64,000 nt of DNA from positions 17,295 to 81,294 of the forward strand of contig JBBRFW010000005.1 in NCBI GenBank assembly GCA_038241255.1, given 5' to 3'. The stretch's first letter is position 1. Each line of letters opens with the position of its first letter. The notes under the pieces were generated by a model that was given only the letters and a program-made list of their open reading frames with translations, made no database searches and was not told the DNA's origin. The translations under genes and the position numbers were made by a program. This stretch comes from Schlegelella_A sp038241255. Lineage in GTDB: Bacteria; Pseudomonadota; Gammaproteobacteria; Burkholderiales; Burkholderiaceae_C. Shown piece by piece: positions 43,887-54,885 of this stretch.

Positions 43887-44516
43887 ATGCTGATCGCGCT
43901 CGCCGCTCTCCTCGGGATCGTCGGCGTCGCGCTCGCCTTCTCCGCGTTCACCGCGCTCGCGCGGGCACGCCTGTTCCGCTTCGCGTTCCGCGCCGTGCTG
44001 TCGATCCTGATGCTCGCCGCCGGCGCGGTGCTGGCGGTGGTCACGCTCGGGATCCAGGGCATGCAGGCGCTGACAAAGGAGGAGACCGCGGCGCGAATCA
44101 AGGTCGTTCCTCGCGGCCTGCAGCGCTACGACGCGACCGTCACCTTCGCCGACGGCCACGTCGAGACCTACGACCTCGCCGGCGACGACATCTACGTCGA
44201 CGGCCACGTCGTCAAGTGGACACCCCTCGCCAACATGCTCGGCCTGCACACGTCGTACCGCCTCGACCGCATCGCCGGGCGCTATCGCTCGCTCGAGCAG
44301 GAGAACACGGCGCAGCGTACGGTATATGCGATGGGAACGCCGGCGATCATCGACCTCGTCGGGGTCGGCCGGCGCCTGCCGCTCGCCGACTTCTTCGATG
44401 CCGAGTACGGCTCGGCATCGTACGTGCCGGTCGCCGCGCCCGGCGAGCTCGAGCTGAAGGTCTCGACCACCGGCCTGCTGCTGCGGGCGGTGCCGTCGGA
44501 CCCGGTGCGCCCGTAG
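43887..44516 (+). CDS. Conserved two-helix membrane protein, function unknown
   Basis: The 209-residue product has two N-terminal membrane helices (about 2-23, LIALAALLGIVGVALAFSAF, and 33-55, AVLSILMLAAGAVLAVVTLG), then an extracytoplasmic domain of about 150 residues: FADGHVETYDLAGDDIYVDG, VVKWTPLANMLGLHTSYRLD and RIAGRYRSLEQENTAQRTVY. The domain pattern recurs in proteins sometimes labelled multidrug efflux pump, but it has no transporter architecture. No catalytic motif is visible. It follows the FrnE-like gene and probably shares its transcript. Confidence 0.75.
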   Translation: MLIALAALLGIVGVALAFSAFTALARARLFRFAFRAVLSILMLAAGAVLAVVTLGIQGMQALTKEETAARIKVVPRGLQRYDATVTFADGHVETYDLAGDDIYVDGHVVKWTPLANMLGLHTSYRLDRIAGRYRSLEQENTAQRTVYAMGTPAIIDLVGVGRRLPLADFFDAEYGSASYVPVAAPGELELKVSTTGLLLRAVPSDPVRP

Positions 44517-44887
44517 ATGGCCGAGACGATCGCCACCTGCTGCAGCGCGGTGCCGACGCGGCGATGGCGATCGCCGCGCCCGATCGCGCGCCGCTGGCAG
44601 TCGCCGTCGCCGAGCGGATCGGCGTCGCGATCGTCGACCTCGTCGCAGACGCCGGCACGCCGGCCGGCAGCTTTTGCCTCGCGCCGCGGGCGGGAGGTGC
44701 GGCGCCTGCCGTCGCGGGCGGGTACTCTCAACCCGGCGACACGGCGATGGTGCTGCAGACCTCGGGCACCACGTCGCGACCTAAGATCGTGCCGCTCAGC
44801 GTCGCCAACCTGTGCGCGTCGGCGCACGACGCAGCCAGCCAGATCCCGCGCAGTGCCTTCTTAGCGCTCGAGTTGCGCCCGAGCTAG
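44517..44887 (+). pseudogene. Remnant of an AMP-forming acyl-CoA ligase
   Basis: The segment reads DRHLLQRGADAAMAIAAPDR near the start, then jumps to VAVAERIGVAIVDLVADAGT, followed by GDTAMVLQTSGTTSRPKIVP and LSVANLCASAHDAASQI. These are the start, the middle and the AMP-binding P-loop (TSGTTSRPK) of an acyl-CoA synthetase of the oxalyl-CoA synthetase-like group. About 60 codons are missing between the first two parts, and everything after the P-loop helix, about 330 codons with the adenylation core and C-terminal lid, is gone. It begins directly at the stop of the membrane protein gene and ends near the M16 peptidase stop. Confidence 0.8.
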
Positions 44888-44924
44888 CGACGCGCGCCGC
44901 GAGTCGCTGGCCGCGAGATCGGGG

Positions 44925-46211
44925 CTAGGTAAAGAACGCGCGGGCGCGCTCGCTCGCGCCCTTCCTGACACGGCCGGCGATCGCCAGCGCCGGCGGCGTC
45001 GCCAGCATGCGCGCGAACACGGCGCGCACGTCAGCGGCGCGCACCGCGTCGATGCGTGCGAGCAGCTCCGTGCGCGAGCGGACCCGGCCGTGCACGAACA
45101 GGTCGAGCGCCGCGTCCTCGAGACGGCGCGAGGGCCTCTCCTGCGCGCGCAGCGTGCGCACCGCGATCTGGCGCTTGGCGCGATCGAGGTCGGCGGGCGC
45201 GGTCGTCTCGGCCTGCGAGCCCAGGAGTCGGCGTACCTCGGCGAGGAACTCGTCGAGCTGCGCCGGCGATGTCGACGCCTCAACGACGAACTGGCCGCAG
45301 AGCTCATTGATCTCGGCCGTGCACGAGGCGTAGTAGACGAGGCCGCGGCGCTCGCGGATCTCGTCCATTAGCGGCGAGCTCATGCCCTCGCCGAACAGGG
45401 CGGCGGCGACGGTGCCAGCGTCATGGTCCTCGCGCAGCGAGGCGATCGGGTAGCCGAGGACGACGTGGGTCTGGCTGTAGCCGGGCTGGACGCGCGAGGC
45501 GACGCCGCCCACGTAGGCCGGCGTGGCGACGACGTTCTCGCGCCCGGCCGGCATCGTCGCGAACGCCGCCTCGGCGGCGGCTAGCGAGGCATCGAGATCG
45601 AAGCGGCCGACGATGCCGACGACGACGTTGGCGCCGGTGTACTGGTGTTCGACATAGTCGAGCAGATCGGCGCGGTCGATGTGCTGGATCGTCAGCCGGC
45701 TGCCGATCACCGGTTGCGCGATGGGATGGCCGCCGAACGAAAGCTTGTCGAACAGCTTGTCGGCGGTCGACAGCACGTCTTCCTCGTCCTCGATCAGCTC
45801 GTGCAGGATCACCTGGCGCTCGCGCTCGAGTTCGGCCTCGGGAAAGCTGCTGTTACGCACGATGTCGCCGAGCATCGCGACGAAGCGTGCCGCGTCGTCG
45901 GCGAGGCCGCGCATATGGTAGGCCGTGTGGTCCTTGTCGGTGTGCGCGTTGACGTCGGCGCCGAGGCGCTCGGCATCGAGGTTGATCTGCTGGCAGCTGC
46001 GCGTATGCGTACCCTTGAACGCCATGTGCTCGACGAAGTGGCTGATGCCGTTCAGGCGACGGCCCTCGTGGCTGCTGCCGGTGCGCACGAACACGCTGAC
46101 GTCGACGCTCTGCAGGTGCGGCTCCTCGATAGCGACGATGCGCACGCCGTTGGCGAGGCGGACGATCGTCGCCTCGGGGTCGCTTGCCTCGTCGTTCGGC
46201 GCAATCTTCAT
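44925..46211 (-). CDS. M16 family zinc peptidase (PqqL/YmxG-like)
   Basis: The 428-residue protein has the inverted zinc motif HxxEH in GISHFVEHMAFKGTHTRSCQ, with the downstream glutamate in the RQVILHELIEDEEDVLSTAD stretch. The second half carries the typical inactive-lobe phrases YSQTHVVLGYPIASLREDHD and FGEGMSSPLMDEIRERRGLV. ATG 46211 gives the usual start (ANGVRIVAIEEP follows); upstream open frame lacks family content. No signal peptide is visible, so it may be cytoplasmic, as in YmxG-type processing peptidases. The single-chain length fits one peptidase unit; no second M16 gene adjoins. Confidence 0.93.
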   Translation of the reverse strand: MKIAPNDEASDPEATIVRLANGVRIVAIEEPHLQSVDVSVFVRTGSSHEGRRLNGISHFVEHMAFKGTHTRSCQQINLDAERLGADVNAHTDKDHTAYHMRGLADDAARFVAMLGDIVRNSSFPEAELERERQVILHELIEDEEDVLSTADKLFDKLSFGGHPIAQPVIGSRLTIQHIDRADLLDYVEHQYTGANVVVGIVGRFDLDASLAAAEAAFATMPAGRENVVATPAYVGGVASRVQPGYSQTHVVLGYPIASLREDHDAGTVAAALFGEGMSSPLMDEIRERRGLVYYASCTAEINELCGQFVVEASTSPAQLDEFLAEVRRLLGSQAETTAPADLDRAKRQIAVRTLRAQERPSRRLEDAALDLFVHGRVRSRTELLARIDAVRAADVRAVFARMLATPPALAIAGRVRKGASERARAFFT

Positions 46212-46240
46212 CGCCGCGATTATCGGGGCGATGGCACAGC

Positions 46241-47832
46241 TCAGTCGGTCGCATGGCCGCGCAGGCGCAGGCTGTAGCCGGCGTTGGCTGCGAAGGTAGC
46301 GTCGAGCTCGTGGCCGTGGAAGGTAAGGCCCGCGGTGGTGATGGTGCCTTCGGTTACCGAGTGCGCGACGATCTCGAACATGTCCTCGGCGAGCCAGCGG
46401 CCCTTCACCGCGAGCAGCTGCGCGCCGGCCTCGCCGCGGCGCGTGAAGCCGTCGAGGCCGATCGGTCCCTCGACGACACGCGCCGGCGCGCCGGCTCCGC
46501 GGCCGGCGAATTCGACGCGGTAGCGTGGCTCGGCGGCCGTGAGGTCGAGCCTCAGCGAGCGCACGCCGAAGGGGTTGGGGTCGAAGCGCCATACGGTACC
46601 CGAGACGCTTGCCGCCAGCGCGGACGCGGGGCCGACCGGCGTCGGCTGTTCGACCGCGGCCTCGCGCACGCGCACGGCCAGTCTCGCGTTGCCCGCCGCA
46701 TCGGCGGGCAGCGCCGTCGCCGAGGGCGCAGCCGCGGCGAGTCGATCGATCAGGGGCACGAACGGATAGTGGCGCTTGCCGGTGAAGACGGCGACCATGT
46801 CGGCGTCGGGCAGGACGATGATCAGCTGGCGCAGGAAGCCCACTGCCATCACCGCGTGCTTGTCGGGGATCGACCACCAGCCGCTGGCATAGCGGAAGCG
46901 CGGCGAGCTGCCGAGCATCATGTCGACGGGCCCATGAAAGACCCGGTCGACCCAGGCCTCGGAAACGAGGCGCTGCCCCGCCCACTGGCCGCGGTGCAGG
47001 TAGAGGTAGCCGATCTTGGCCATGTCGCGCGGCTGCAGCGACAGGCCGTAGCCGCCGGTGCGGATGCCCTGCGGTTCGGCGCGCCAGGTCGCATCGGTGA
47101 TGCCGAGCGGCCCGAACAGCGTGCGGCGCGCGTACTCGAGCGTGTCGAGGCCGGTCTTCTTCGTCTGGATGGCCGACATCAGATGCCAGTCGCCGCTGTC
47201 GTAGTTGAAGGTGGACCCCGGCGTGTGCGCCATCGGCCGGTCGAGGACGAAGCAGACCCAGTCGCTGCTGCGCTCCATCTGCAGCATTGTCTCGGGCGGC
47301 GTCGCGGTGAGCGGCTCGGTCCAGTCGAGGCCCGAGGTCATGGCGACCAGATGGGCGATCTTCAGCGCCGGCTTGCTGCCTCCGGGCTCGGCGATCGGAC
47401 GCCAGCGGAGCGACTCGAGCACCGGCTCGTCGATGCTCGCGATCTCGCCGCGCTGCACGGCGACGCCGGCGAGCGTCCCACCACCGACTTGGTCACCGAG
47501 TTGACGAGGTGGCGCAAGCCGAAGCGGAACGGCGCGTAGTACGCCTCGGCGACGATCCGGCCATGACGGACGACGAGGAGGCTGTCCATGGCGTTGCTCG
47601 CGCCGAAGTCGACGAGCTCGGCGAGCGCGCCCCAAGCGACGCCCTGCGCCTCGGGCGTCGAGACCTCCCAGCCGGCGGTCGGCCACGGCACCGCCTCATC
47701 CTCGCCGGTCGCGGCCGCCGCGGCGGCCGTGAGCAGGAGCGCGAAGGCGATCGCGATCGCCCGCGCCGGGCTGGCCCGAAGTATGTGCCGGAAATTGATC
47801 GTCGATGCCGAGGCACGAGGAGCGCCCGGCAT
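46241..47832 (-). pseudogene. Exported serine hydrolase (beta-lactamase family), one-base frameshift
   Basis: The N-terminal frame from ATG 47832 has a signal peptide (AIAIAFALLLTAAAAAATG) and reads LRHLVNSVTKSVVG, containing the SxxK nucleophile motif SVTK. The continuation TLAGVAVQRGEIASIDEPVL is in another frame. One base is missing in the C-run at 47477-47479, directly after the motif. The remaining part down to 46241 is intact: SGLDWTEPL, FNYDSGDWHLMSAIQ, RYASGWWSIPDKHAVMAVGF and a C-terminal beta-rich domain. Total about 530 codons. Everything but one base is preserved, so this is either a very recent mutation, a phase-variable or slippage site, or a sequence error. Confidence 0.8.
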
Positions 47833-47860
47833 GGAAGCGGACAGCACGGCCGTGCCCTGC

Positions 47861-48937
47861 CTAGGTGCGCGCCCGGCGGGCGCCGAGCGCCCGCAGCCGG
47901 CCGACGACGCCGCTCGGAAAGTAATAGACCGAGAGCACGAACAGGATGCCGAGCCAGAGCAGCCAGCGGTCGGGCGAGACGATCTGCTCGAGAACGGGAA
48001 TGTTCTGCAGGTGCTCGCCGCCGCTCTTCAACAGGTCCTGCAGGTAGTTCTGCGCCAGAACGAGCAGGACGCTGCCGACGACGGCGCCGTAGATCGTCCC
48101 CATGCCGCCGATGACGACGATCAGCAGCACGTCGAGCATGATCTCGAAGGCGAGCGTCGTGTCGGGTCCGGTGTAGCGCAGCCAGAGCGCGAGCAGGACG
48201 CCGGCGAGTGTCGCGAACAGCGCCGAGACGACGCTGGCGATGGTGCGGTAAACGACGGTGCGATAGCCGATCGCCTCGGCGCGGAAGTCGTTCTCGCGGA
48301 TGGCCTGCAGGACGCGCCCGAACGGCGAGTTGACGATGCGCAGCAGGATCAGCACCAGCGCCAGCGCGGCGAGGAAGAGAAAGTAGTAGGTGAGCAGGCG
48401 CCCGTCGACCGAGGCGCCGAGCAGTGGATTCTCGAGGTACGACGTGCCGGGCTGCAGCGCCTCGGGCACCTTGAAGGTCAGCCCGTCCTCGCCGCCGGTG
48501 AAGTCCGAGAGCTGCGAGGCGAGCGTCGCGAACGCCGAGGCGACGGCGAGCGTGATCATGGCGAAGAAGATCGCGCGCACGCGCAGGCTGAACAGGCCGA
48601 TCACCAGCGACAGCACCAGCGACACGACAAGCGCGCAAGCGATGCCGAGGGAGATCGCCGGCCAGCTCGGGCCGATCCGCGTCGCCGCGATCGCGACCCC
48701 GTAGGCGCCGATGCCGAAAAACATGGTGTGCGCGAAGCTGACGATGCCGGTGTAGCCGAGCAGCAGGTCGAAGCTCGCCGCCAGGACGATGAAGACGATC
48801 ACCTTGGCGGCGACGTTGAGGGCCTTGGTGCCAGGGAAGATGAACGGCGTCAGCGCCAGCGCGACGACGATCAGCACCAGCGCAATCGCCAGCCAGCGGC
48901 TGCGCGGCGGGTCGTGCGAGAGCAGGCGGGCCAGCAT
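47861..48937 (-). CDS. livM: Branched-chain amino acid-type ABC permease LivM
   Basis: The 358-residue inner-membrane protein has about nine hydrophobic segments and the LivM signatures ASFDLLLGYTGIVSFAHTMF and the loop LQAIRENDFRAEAIGYRTVV that contacts the ATPase. It is the last gene of the operon binding protein - livG - livF - livH - livM, starting seven bases after the livH stop. Liv systems import leucine-type amino acids but many paralogues import urea, amides or aromatic acids. Confidence 0.95.
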   Translation of the reverse strand: MLARLLSHDPPRSRWLAIALVLIVVALALTPFIFPGTKALNVAAKVIVFIVLAASFDLLLGYTGIVSFAHTMFFGIGAYGVAIAATRIGPSWPAISLGIACALVVSLVLSLVIGLFSLRVRAIFFAMITLAVASAFATLASQLSDFTGGEDGLTFKVPEALQPGTSYLENPLLGASVDGRLLTYYFLFLAALALVLILLRIVNSPFGRVLQAIRENDFRAEAIGYRTVVYRTIASVVSALFATLAGVLLALWLRYTGPDTTLAFEIMLDVLLIVVIGGMGTIYGAVVGSVLLVLAQNYLQDLLKSGGEHLQNIPVLEQIVSPDRWLLWLGILFVLSVYYFPSGVVGRLRALGARRART

Positions 48938-48943
48938 GCCGAT

Positions 48944-49972
48944 CTAGCGGTTCACGACCGGGTAGAGCCCCTGCGGGCGCCACAGCAGCACCGCGACCAT
49001 CAGGCCGATGCTCGAGAACATCGCCCCTTTGGGCGCGAGGAAGCCGACGTAGTTCGTCATCAGGCCGACCAGCAGCGCGCCGAACAGGCAGCCGAGCGTC
49101 GAGCCGAGGCCGCCAATGATGATGACGATGAAGAGCAGCACGTTGACCTGGCCGCCGATCTGCGGCACGACGATCTGCTGGTTCATTCCCCACAGGCACC
49201 CGCCGAGGCCGGCGAGAGCCGAGCCGGAGGCGAACACGCCGACGAAGAGGCGCCGTATCCGGGAGCCGAGGCTCTCGACCATCTCGCGGTCCTGCACGCC
49301 GGCGCGGATGAGAAGGCCGATCTTGGTGCGGTTGAGCGTGTAAAGGAGCACGCCGAGAACGACGAGGCCGACAACGACAGAGACCAGGCGCAGCTTCTCC
49401 ACGCTAGCGTCGCCGATCAGGAGTGAGCCACGCAGGGCCTCTGGCGGCGCCAGCGGAATCTGCGCCGGGCCCCAGACGACCTTGATCAACTCCTCGCCGA
49501 TGATCGCGCCGCCGATCGTGACCAGGATTTGCTTCAGATGCTGGCCGTACACCGGGCGCACGATGACGCGCTCGAAGGCGAGGCCGATCGTGCCGGCGAG
49601 CGCCATCGCCGCGAGCATGGCGACCGCGATGACAGCCAGGTTGCTTGCCACGCTCGCCGCGGCGGCCGAGCCCGCCATCGCGCCGAAGATCGTCGTCGCG
49701 ATGAAGGCGCCGAGGGCGATGAACAGGCTGTGGCCGAAATTGAGGACGTCCATCAGGCCGAAAACGAGCGTGAGACCCGACGCGGCGATGAAGACGATCA
49801 TGCCCATCGCCAGGCCGGCGATGGTCAGCGTCAGCCAGGTCGAAGACGAGCCGATGAGTGGCCAGGCGGCGAGCGCGATCGCGACCAGGAGCGCGGGCGG
49901 CTTGAAGTCGAAGCCGCGCTTGGGGATCGGTTCGGCGGCGGCCGGCGCGGCAGGCGTGGCGAGGGTCGTCAT
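48944..49972 (-). CDS. livH: Branched-chain amino acid-type ABC permease LivH
   Basis: The 342-residue permease shows LivH hallmarks: ASGLTLVFGLMDVLNFGHSL near residues 64-83, FERVIVRPVYGQHLKQILVT and the ATPase-contact region LIRAGVQDREMVESLGSRIR. It forms the membrane channel with LivM. ATG 49972 follows AAGGA; its N-terminal 25 residues are Ala/Pro-rich and cytoplasmic. The start lies 17 bases after the livF stop. Confidence 0.95.
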   Translation of the reverse strand: MTTLATPAAPAAAEPIPKRGFDFKPPALLVAIALAAWPLIGSSSTWLTLTIAGLAMGMIVFIAASGLTLVFGLMDVLNFGHSLFIALGAFIATTIFGAMAGSAAAASVASNLAVIAVAMLAAMALAGTIGLAFERVIVRPVYGQHLKQILVTIGGAIIGEELIKVVWGPAQIPLAPPEALRGSLLIGDASVEKLRLVSVVVGLVVLGVLLYTLNRTKIGLLIRAGVQDREMVESLGSRIRRLFVGVFASGSALAGLGGCLWGMNQQIVVPQIGGQVNVLLFIVIIIGGLGSTLGCLFGALLVGLMTNYVGFLAPKGAMFSSIGLMVAVLLWRPQGLYPVVNR

Positions 49973-49989
49973 CGCGGCTTCCTTGGCGC

Positions 49990-50789
<800 letters not shown>

Positions 50790-50793
<4 letters not shown>

Positions 50794-51548
50794 GCCGGAT
50801 CGGCCTCGGGCGCAAGCCCGAGATACGCTTGCTGCACGATGGGCGAGGCGATGACAGCGGCAGGCTCGCCGTCGGCGACGAGCTGCCCGTTGTGCAGGAC
50901 GATGATCCGGTCGGCGAGCTCGCGCACGACGTCCATCTTGTGTTCGACGAGCAGGATCGTCTTGCCGCGGGCGCGCTTGAGCTCTCGGATCAGGTCGAGG
51001 ATCACCGGCACGTCGTCCACGCTCATGCCGGCGGTCGGCTCGTCGAACATATAGACGCTCGGCTCGAGCGCCATCAGCATCGCCACTTCGAGCTTCCTCT
51101 GGTCGCCGTGCGGCAGGCTGCTCGCCGGCGCGTCGACGCGGTCGCCGAGCCGCACCTGCTCGACCAGCCAGCGAGCGCGATCGAGCGTCTCCCTGCGATC
51201 GCGCCAGACCGAGAACAGGCTTAGCCCTTCGAGGCGCTTCGACTGCAGCGAGACCCGGACGTTCTCGAGCACGCTGAGGTTCGGGAACAACTGCGTCAGC
51301 TGGAACGCGCGGCCGAGGCCGCGGTGAGTGCGCGCCGGCACGGTCTCCGCGGTGATGTCGGCGCCGTCCAGCCAGACCGAGCCGGCGCTCGCGCGCAGCT
51401 GGCCCGAGATCAGGTTGAAGTAGGTCGTCTTGCCGGCGCCGTTCGGACCGACGATCGCGGTCAGCGTCCCGGGCGTGAACTCGCACGAGACGCGGTCGAC
51501 GGCGACGTGGCCGCCGAAGCGGATCGTGAGGTCCCGGGTCTCGAGCAT
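50790..51548 (-). CDS. livG: Branched-chain amino acid-type ABC ATPase LivG
   Basis: The 252-residue ATPase has Walker A GPNGAGKTTYFNLISGQL, the LivG phrase THRGLGRAFQLTQLFPNLSV, the region SSLPHGDQRKLEVAMLMALE in place of a canonical LSGGQ signature (HGDQRK is usual in LivG), Walker B VYMFDEPTAGMSVDD and switch LLVEHKMDVV. It pairs with LivF to energise LivH/LivM. It starts 31 bases after the binding protein stop and overlaps livF by four bases. Confidence 0.95.
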
Positions 51549-51579
51549 GGCAGCGCCATGCGGTGCAGCGAGCCGCCGA

Positions 51580-52794
51580 TCAGCGCTTGTTCTTGATCGG
51601 GATGTTCATCTCTTCCGGCTTGATCTCGTGGACCAGCTCCGGAACCCCCCAGGCGAACGCCGGATCGTTCTTGATCCGGGTGTGGAACATCGACTGCATC
51701 GCCTGGTGGTCTTCCTTGCGAAAGGTCATCTTGCCCTTGGGCGACTCGAAGCTCATGCCTTCCATGGTCTTGATGAGCTTCTCGGTGCTGGTGTCGCCGC
51801 CGGTCTTCTTGAGCGCCTCGACGAGCGCGATCGCCGCGCTCATGCCGCCAGCGGTGAAGAAATCGGGCGGGCTCTTGTACTTGCTGTAGTGGTTGGCGAC
51901 CAGCCACTCGTTGACCGGGTTCTTGGGAAGGCCGAAGTAGTAGTAGGTGGCGCCTTCCATGCCGGCGTAGGGCTTGTACGCGACCATTGCGGGAAGAATG
52001 TTGCCGCCGGCGGCGACCTCGATGTTGTAGCGCTTCAGGTCCATGTCGGCGACCTTGAGCGGGTTGCCGGCCCCGGCCCAGTAGAAGTAGATGATCTTGC
52101 GGCCGGGCTTGTCCTTCAGCGCGTCGATGATGCGCTGGCCGCCTGCGGTGAAGTCGCTTGTGTTCTGCGGCAGGTACTCCTCGTGGACGATCTTGGCGTG
52201 CTTGAGCGCGTCCTTGAACGCCTTGATGCCATCGCGGCCGAACGCGTAATCCTGCGCCAGCGTCGCGATCGAGACGTTGTCCTTGTCGAGCGCGACGGCG
52301 TTGGCGATCGCGTCCTGCGAGCTGTTGCGGCCGGTTCGGAAGATGTAGCGGTTCCACTTGTCGCCGGTGATCGAATCGGCGACCGCAGGCTCGACCAGCA
52401 GGATCTTCTTGTACTCCTCGGCGACCGGCAGCAGCGCCAGCGCGACGCCGGACGACGACGGCCCGACCGCGATATCGGCCTTGTCGTCGCCGTAGGCGGT
52501 GGCGAGCAGGCTCTTGCCGACGTCGGGCTTGCCCTGGTCATCCTTCTCGATGACGACGATCTTCTTGCCCGCGACGGTCATCGTCCCGCCGGTGGCGTAG
52601 TCGAGGCCCATCATGAAGCCGGTCTGCGTCTGCTTGCCGTAGGCCTCGAGCGGGCCGGTCTTGCTGTAGACGTGAGCGATGCGGATCTCGCCCTTGTTTT
52701 GGGCGAAGGCGAGCGGCGAAGCGAGCGCGGCGAGGGCGGCCGCGGCGACCAACAAACGGCGGCCGCAGGGAAAGGGATGGGTGATGAAGGACAT
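51580..52794 (-). CDS. Liv-type periplasmic substrate-binding protein
   Basis: The 404-residue protein has a signal peptide (LLVAAAALAALASPLAFAQ) and a Peripla_BP_6 domain: IRIAHVYSKTGPLEAYGKQT, GPSSSGVALALLPVAEEYKK, LAQDYAFGRDGIKAFKDALK and FYWAGAGNPLKVADMDLKRY. The subgroup with AHVYSKTGPLEAYGKQ is common in betaproteobacteria and is usually not tied to leucine. ATG 52794 is preceded by GGGAGC. It opens the complete five-gene transporter operon. Confidence 0.94.
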   Translation of the reverse strand: MSFITHPFPCGRRLLVAAAALAALASPLAFAQNKGEIRIAHVYSKTGPLEAYGKQTQTGFMMGLDYATGGTMTVAGKKIVVIEKDDQGKPDVGKSLLATAYGDDKADIAVGPSSSGVALALLPVAEEYKKILLVEPAVADSITGDKWNRYIFRTGRNSSQDAIANAVALDKDNVSIATLAQDYAFGRDGIKAFKDALKHAKIVHEEYLPQNTSDFTAGGQRIIDALKDKPGRKIIYFYWAGAGNPLKVADMDLKRYNIEVAAGGNILPAMVAYKPYAGMEGATYYYFGLPKNPVNEWLVANHYSKYKSPPDFFTAGGMSAAIALVEALKKTGGDTSTEKLIKTMEGMSFESPKGKMTFRKEDHQAMQSMFHTRIKNDPAFAWGVPELVHEIKPEEMNIPIKNKR

Positions 52795-52892
52795 GACAAG
52801 CTCCCGATGTTCTCGTGGCCCGCGACAGCGAGCGATCGCGCAAAGTCTAGAGGATCGTTCGTCGTTCGACGGGCTGAACGAACGCAGCGCAG

Positions 52893-53190
52893 CTACAGCT
52901 TCATCTCAGCCGAAGCTGCCGTTGAGGAACGTCGGCGCTCGCGTCTGCAAGGTTTGGCACACGGCCACCCCGAAATGTCCGGGCCGTCAGAGCTGCTGCC
53001 GGTGAGGCAGTCGCGCGGGTCGAGGTTGCTGAACGAGAGGCGCAGCGCAAGCGCGGGGTTGAAGGTCCACGGGCCGTAGGCGTCGATGGCGAGCATCGCG
53101 CCGATCGACTGCACGAGCGTGCCGTCACCGCGCGAATGAAGCCTCGGCGGCGCGCCAGCCTCGGCCCGAATTGACGCCTCGGCGAAGCAA
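52893..53190 (-). pseudogene. C-terminal remnant of a TonB-dependent outer-membrane receptor
   Basis: The 438 bases between the divergent starts at 52794 and 53233 hold no intact gene. On the minus strand one frame reads VQSIGAMLAIDAYGPWTFNP and ALALRLSFSNLDPRDCLTGS, the usual next-to-last strands of a TonB-dependent receptor barrel. In the following frame VPQRQLRLR appears, and with one lost G restored the end reads R-L-E-M-K-L stop, the typical terminal strand. The plug and most of the barrel are absent. It is a dead 3' fragment, perhaps left from a receptor gene that once adjoined the transporter. Confidence 0.65.
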
Positions 53191-53232
53191 GCAAGAATCC
53201 TCGTGCCCGCCTCCTACCGCTGCCACCACGCC

Positions 53233-54792
<1,560 letters not shown>

Positions 54793-54833
54793 GCATCGCT
54801 GCGCTCGCCCGCCGCGCCGCGGCGGCGCCCATC

Positions 54834-54863
54834 AAAAAAAGGCCGGCGCTTGCGCGGCCGGCC
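54834..54863 (-). terminator. Rho-independent terminator for the MHS transporter gene
   Basis: Read on the minus strand, GGCCGGC pairs with GCCGGCC (54857-54863 with 54841-54847) across a short loop, followed by seven T (54840-54834). It lies 23 bases after the transporter stop. It could also slow plus-strand transcription from matB, but the T-run serves the minus strand. Confidence 0.8.
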
Positions 54864-54885
54864 TCGGGTGGGTGCCACGCCGCCG

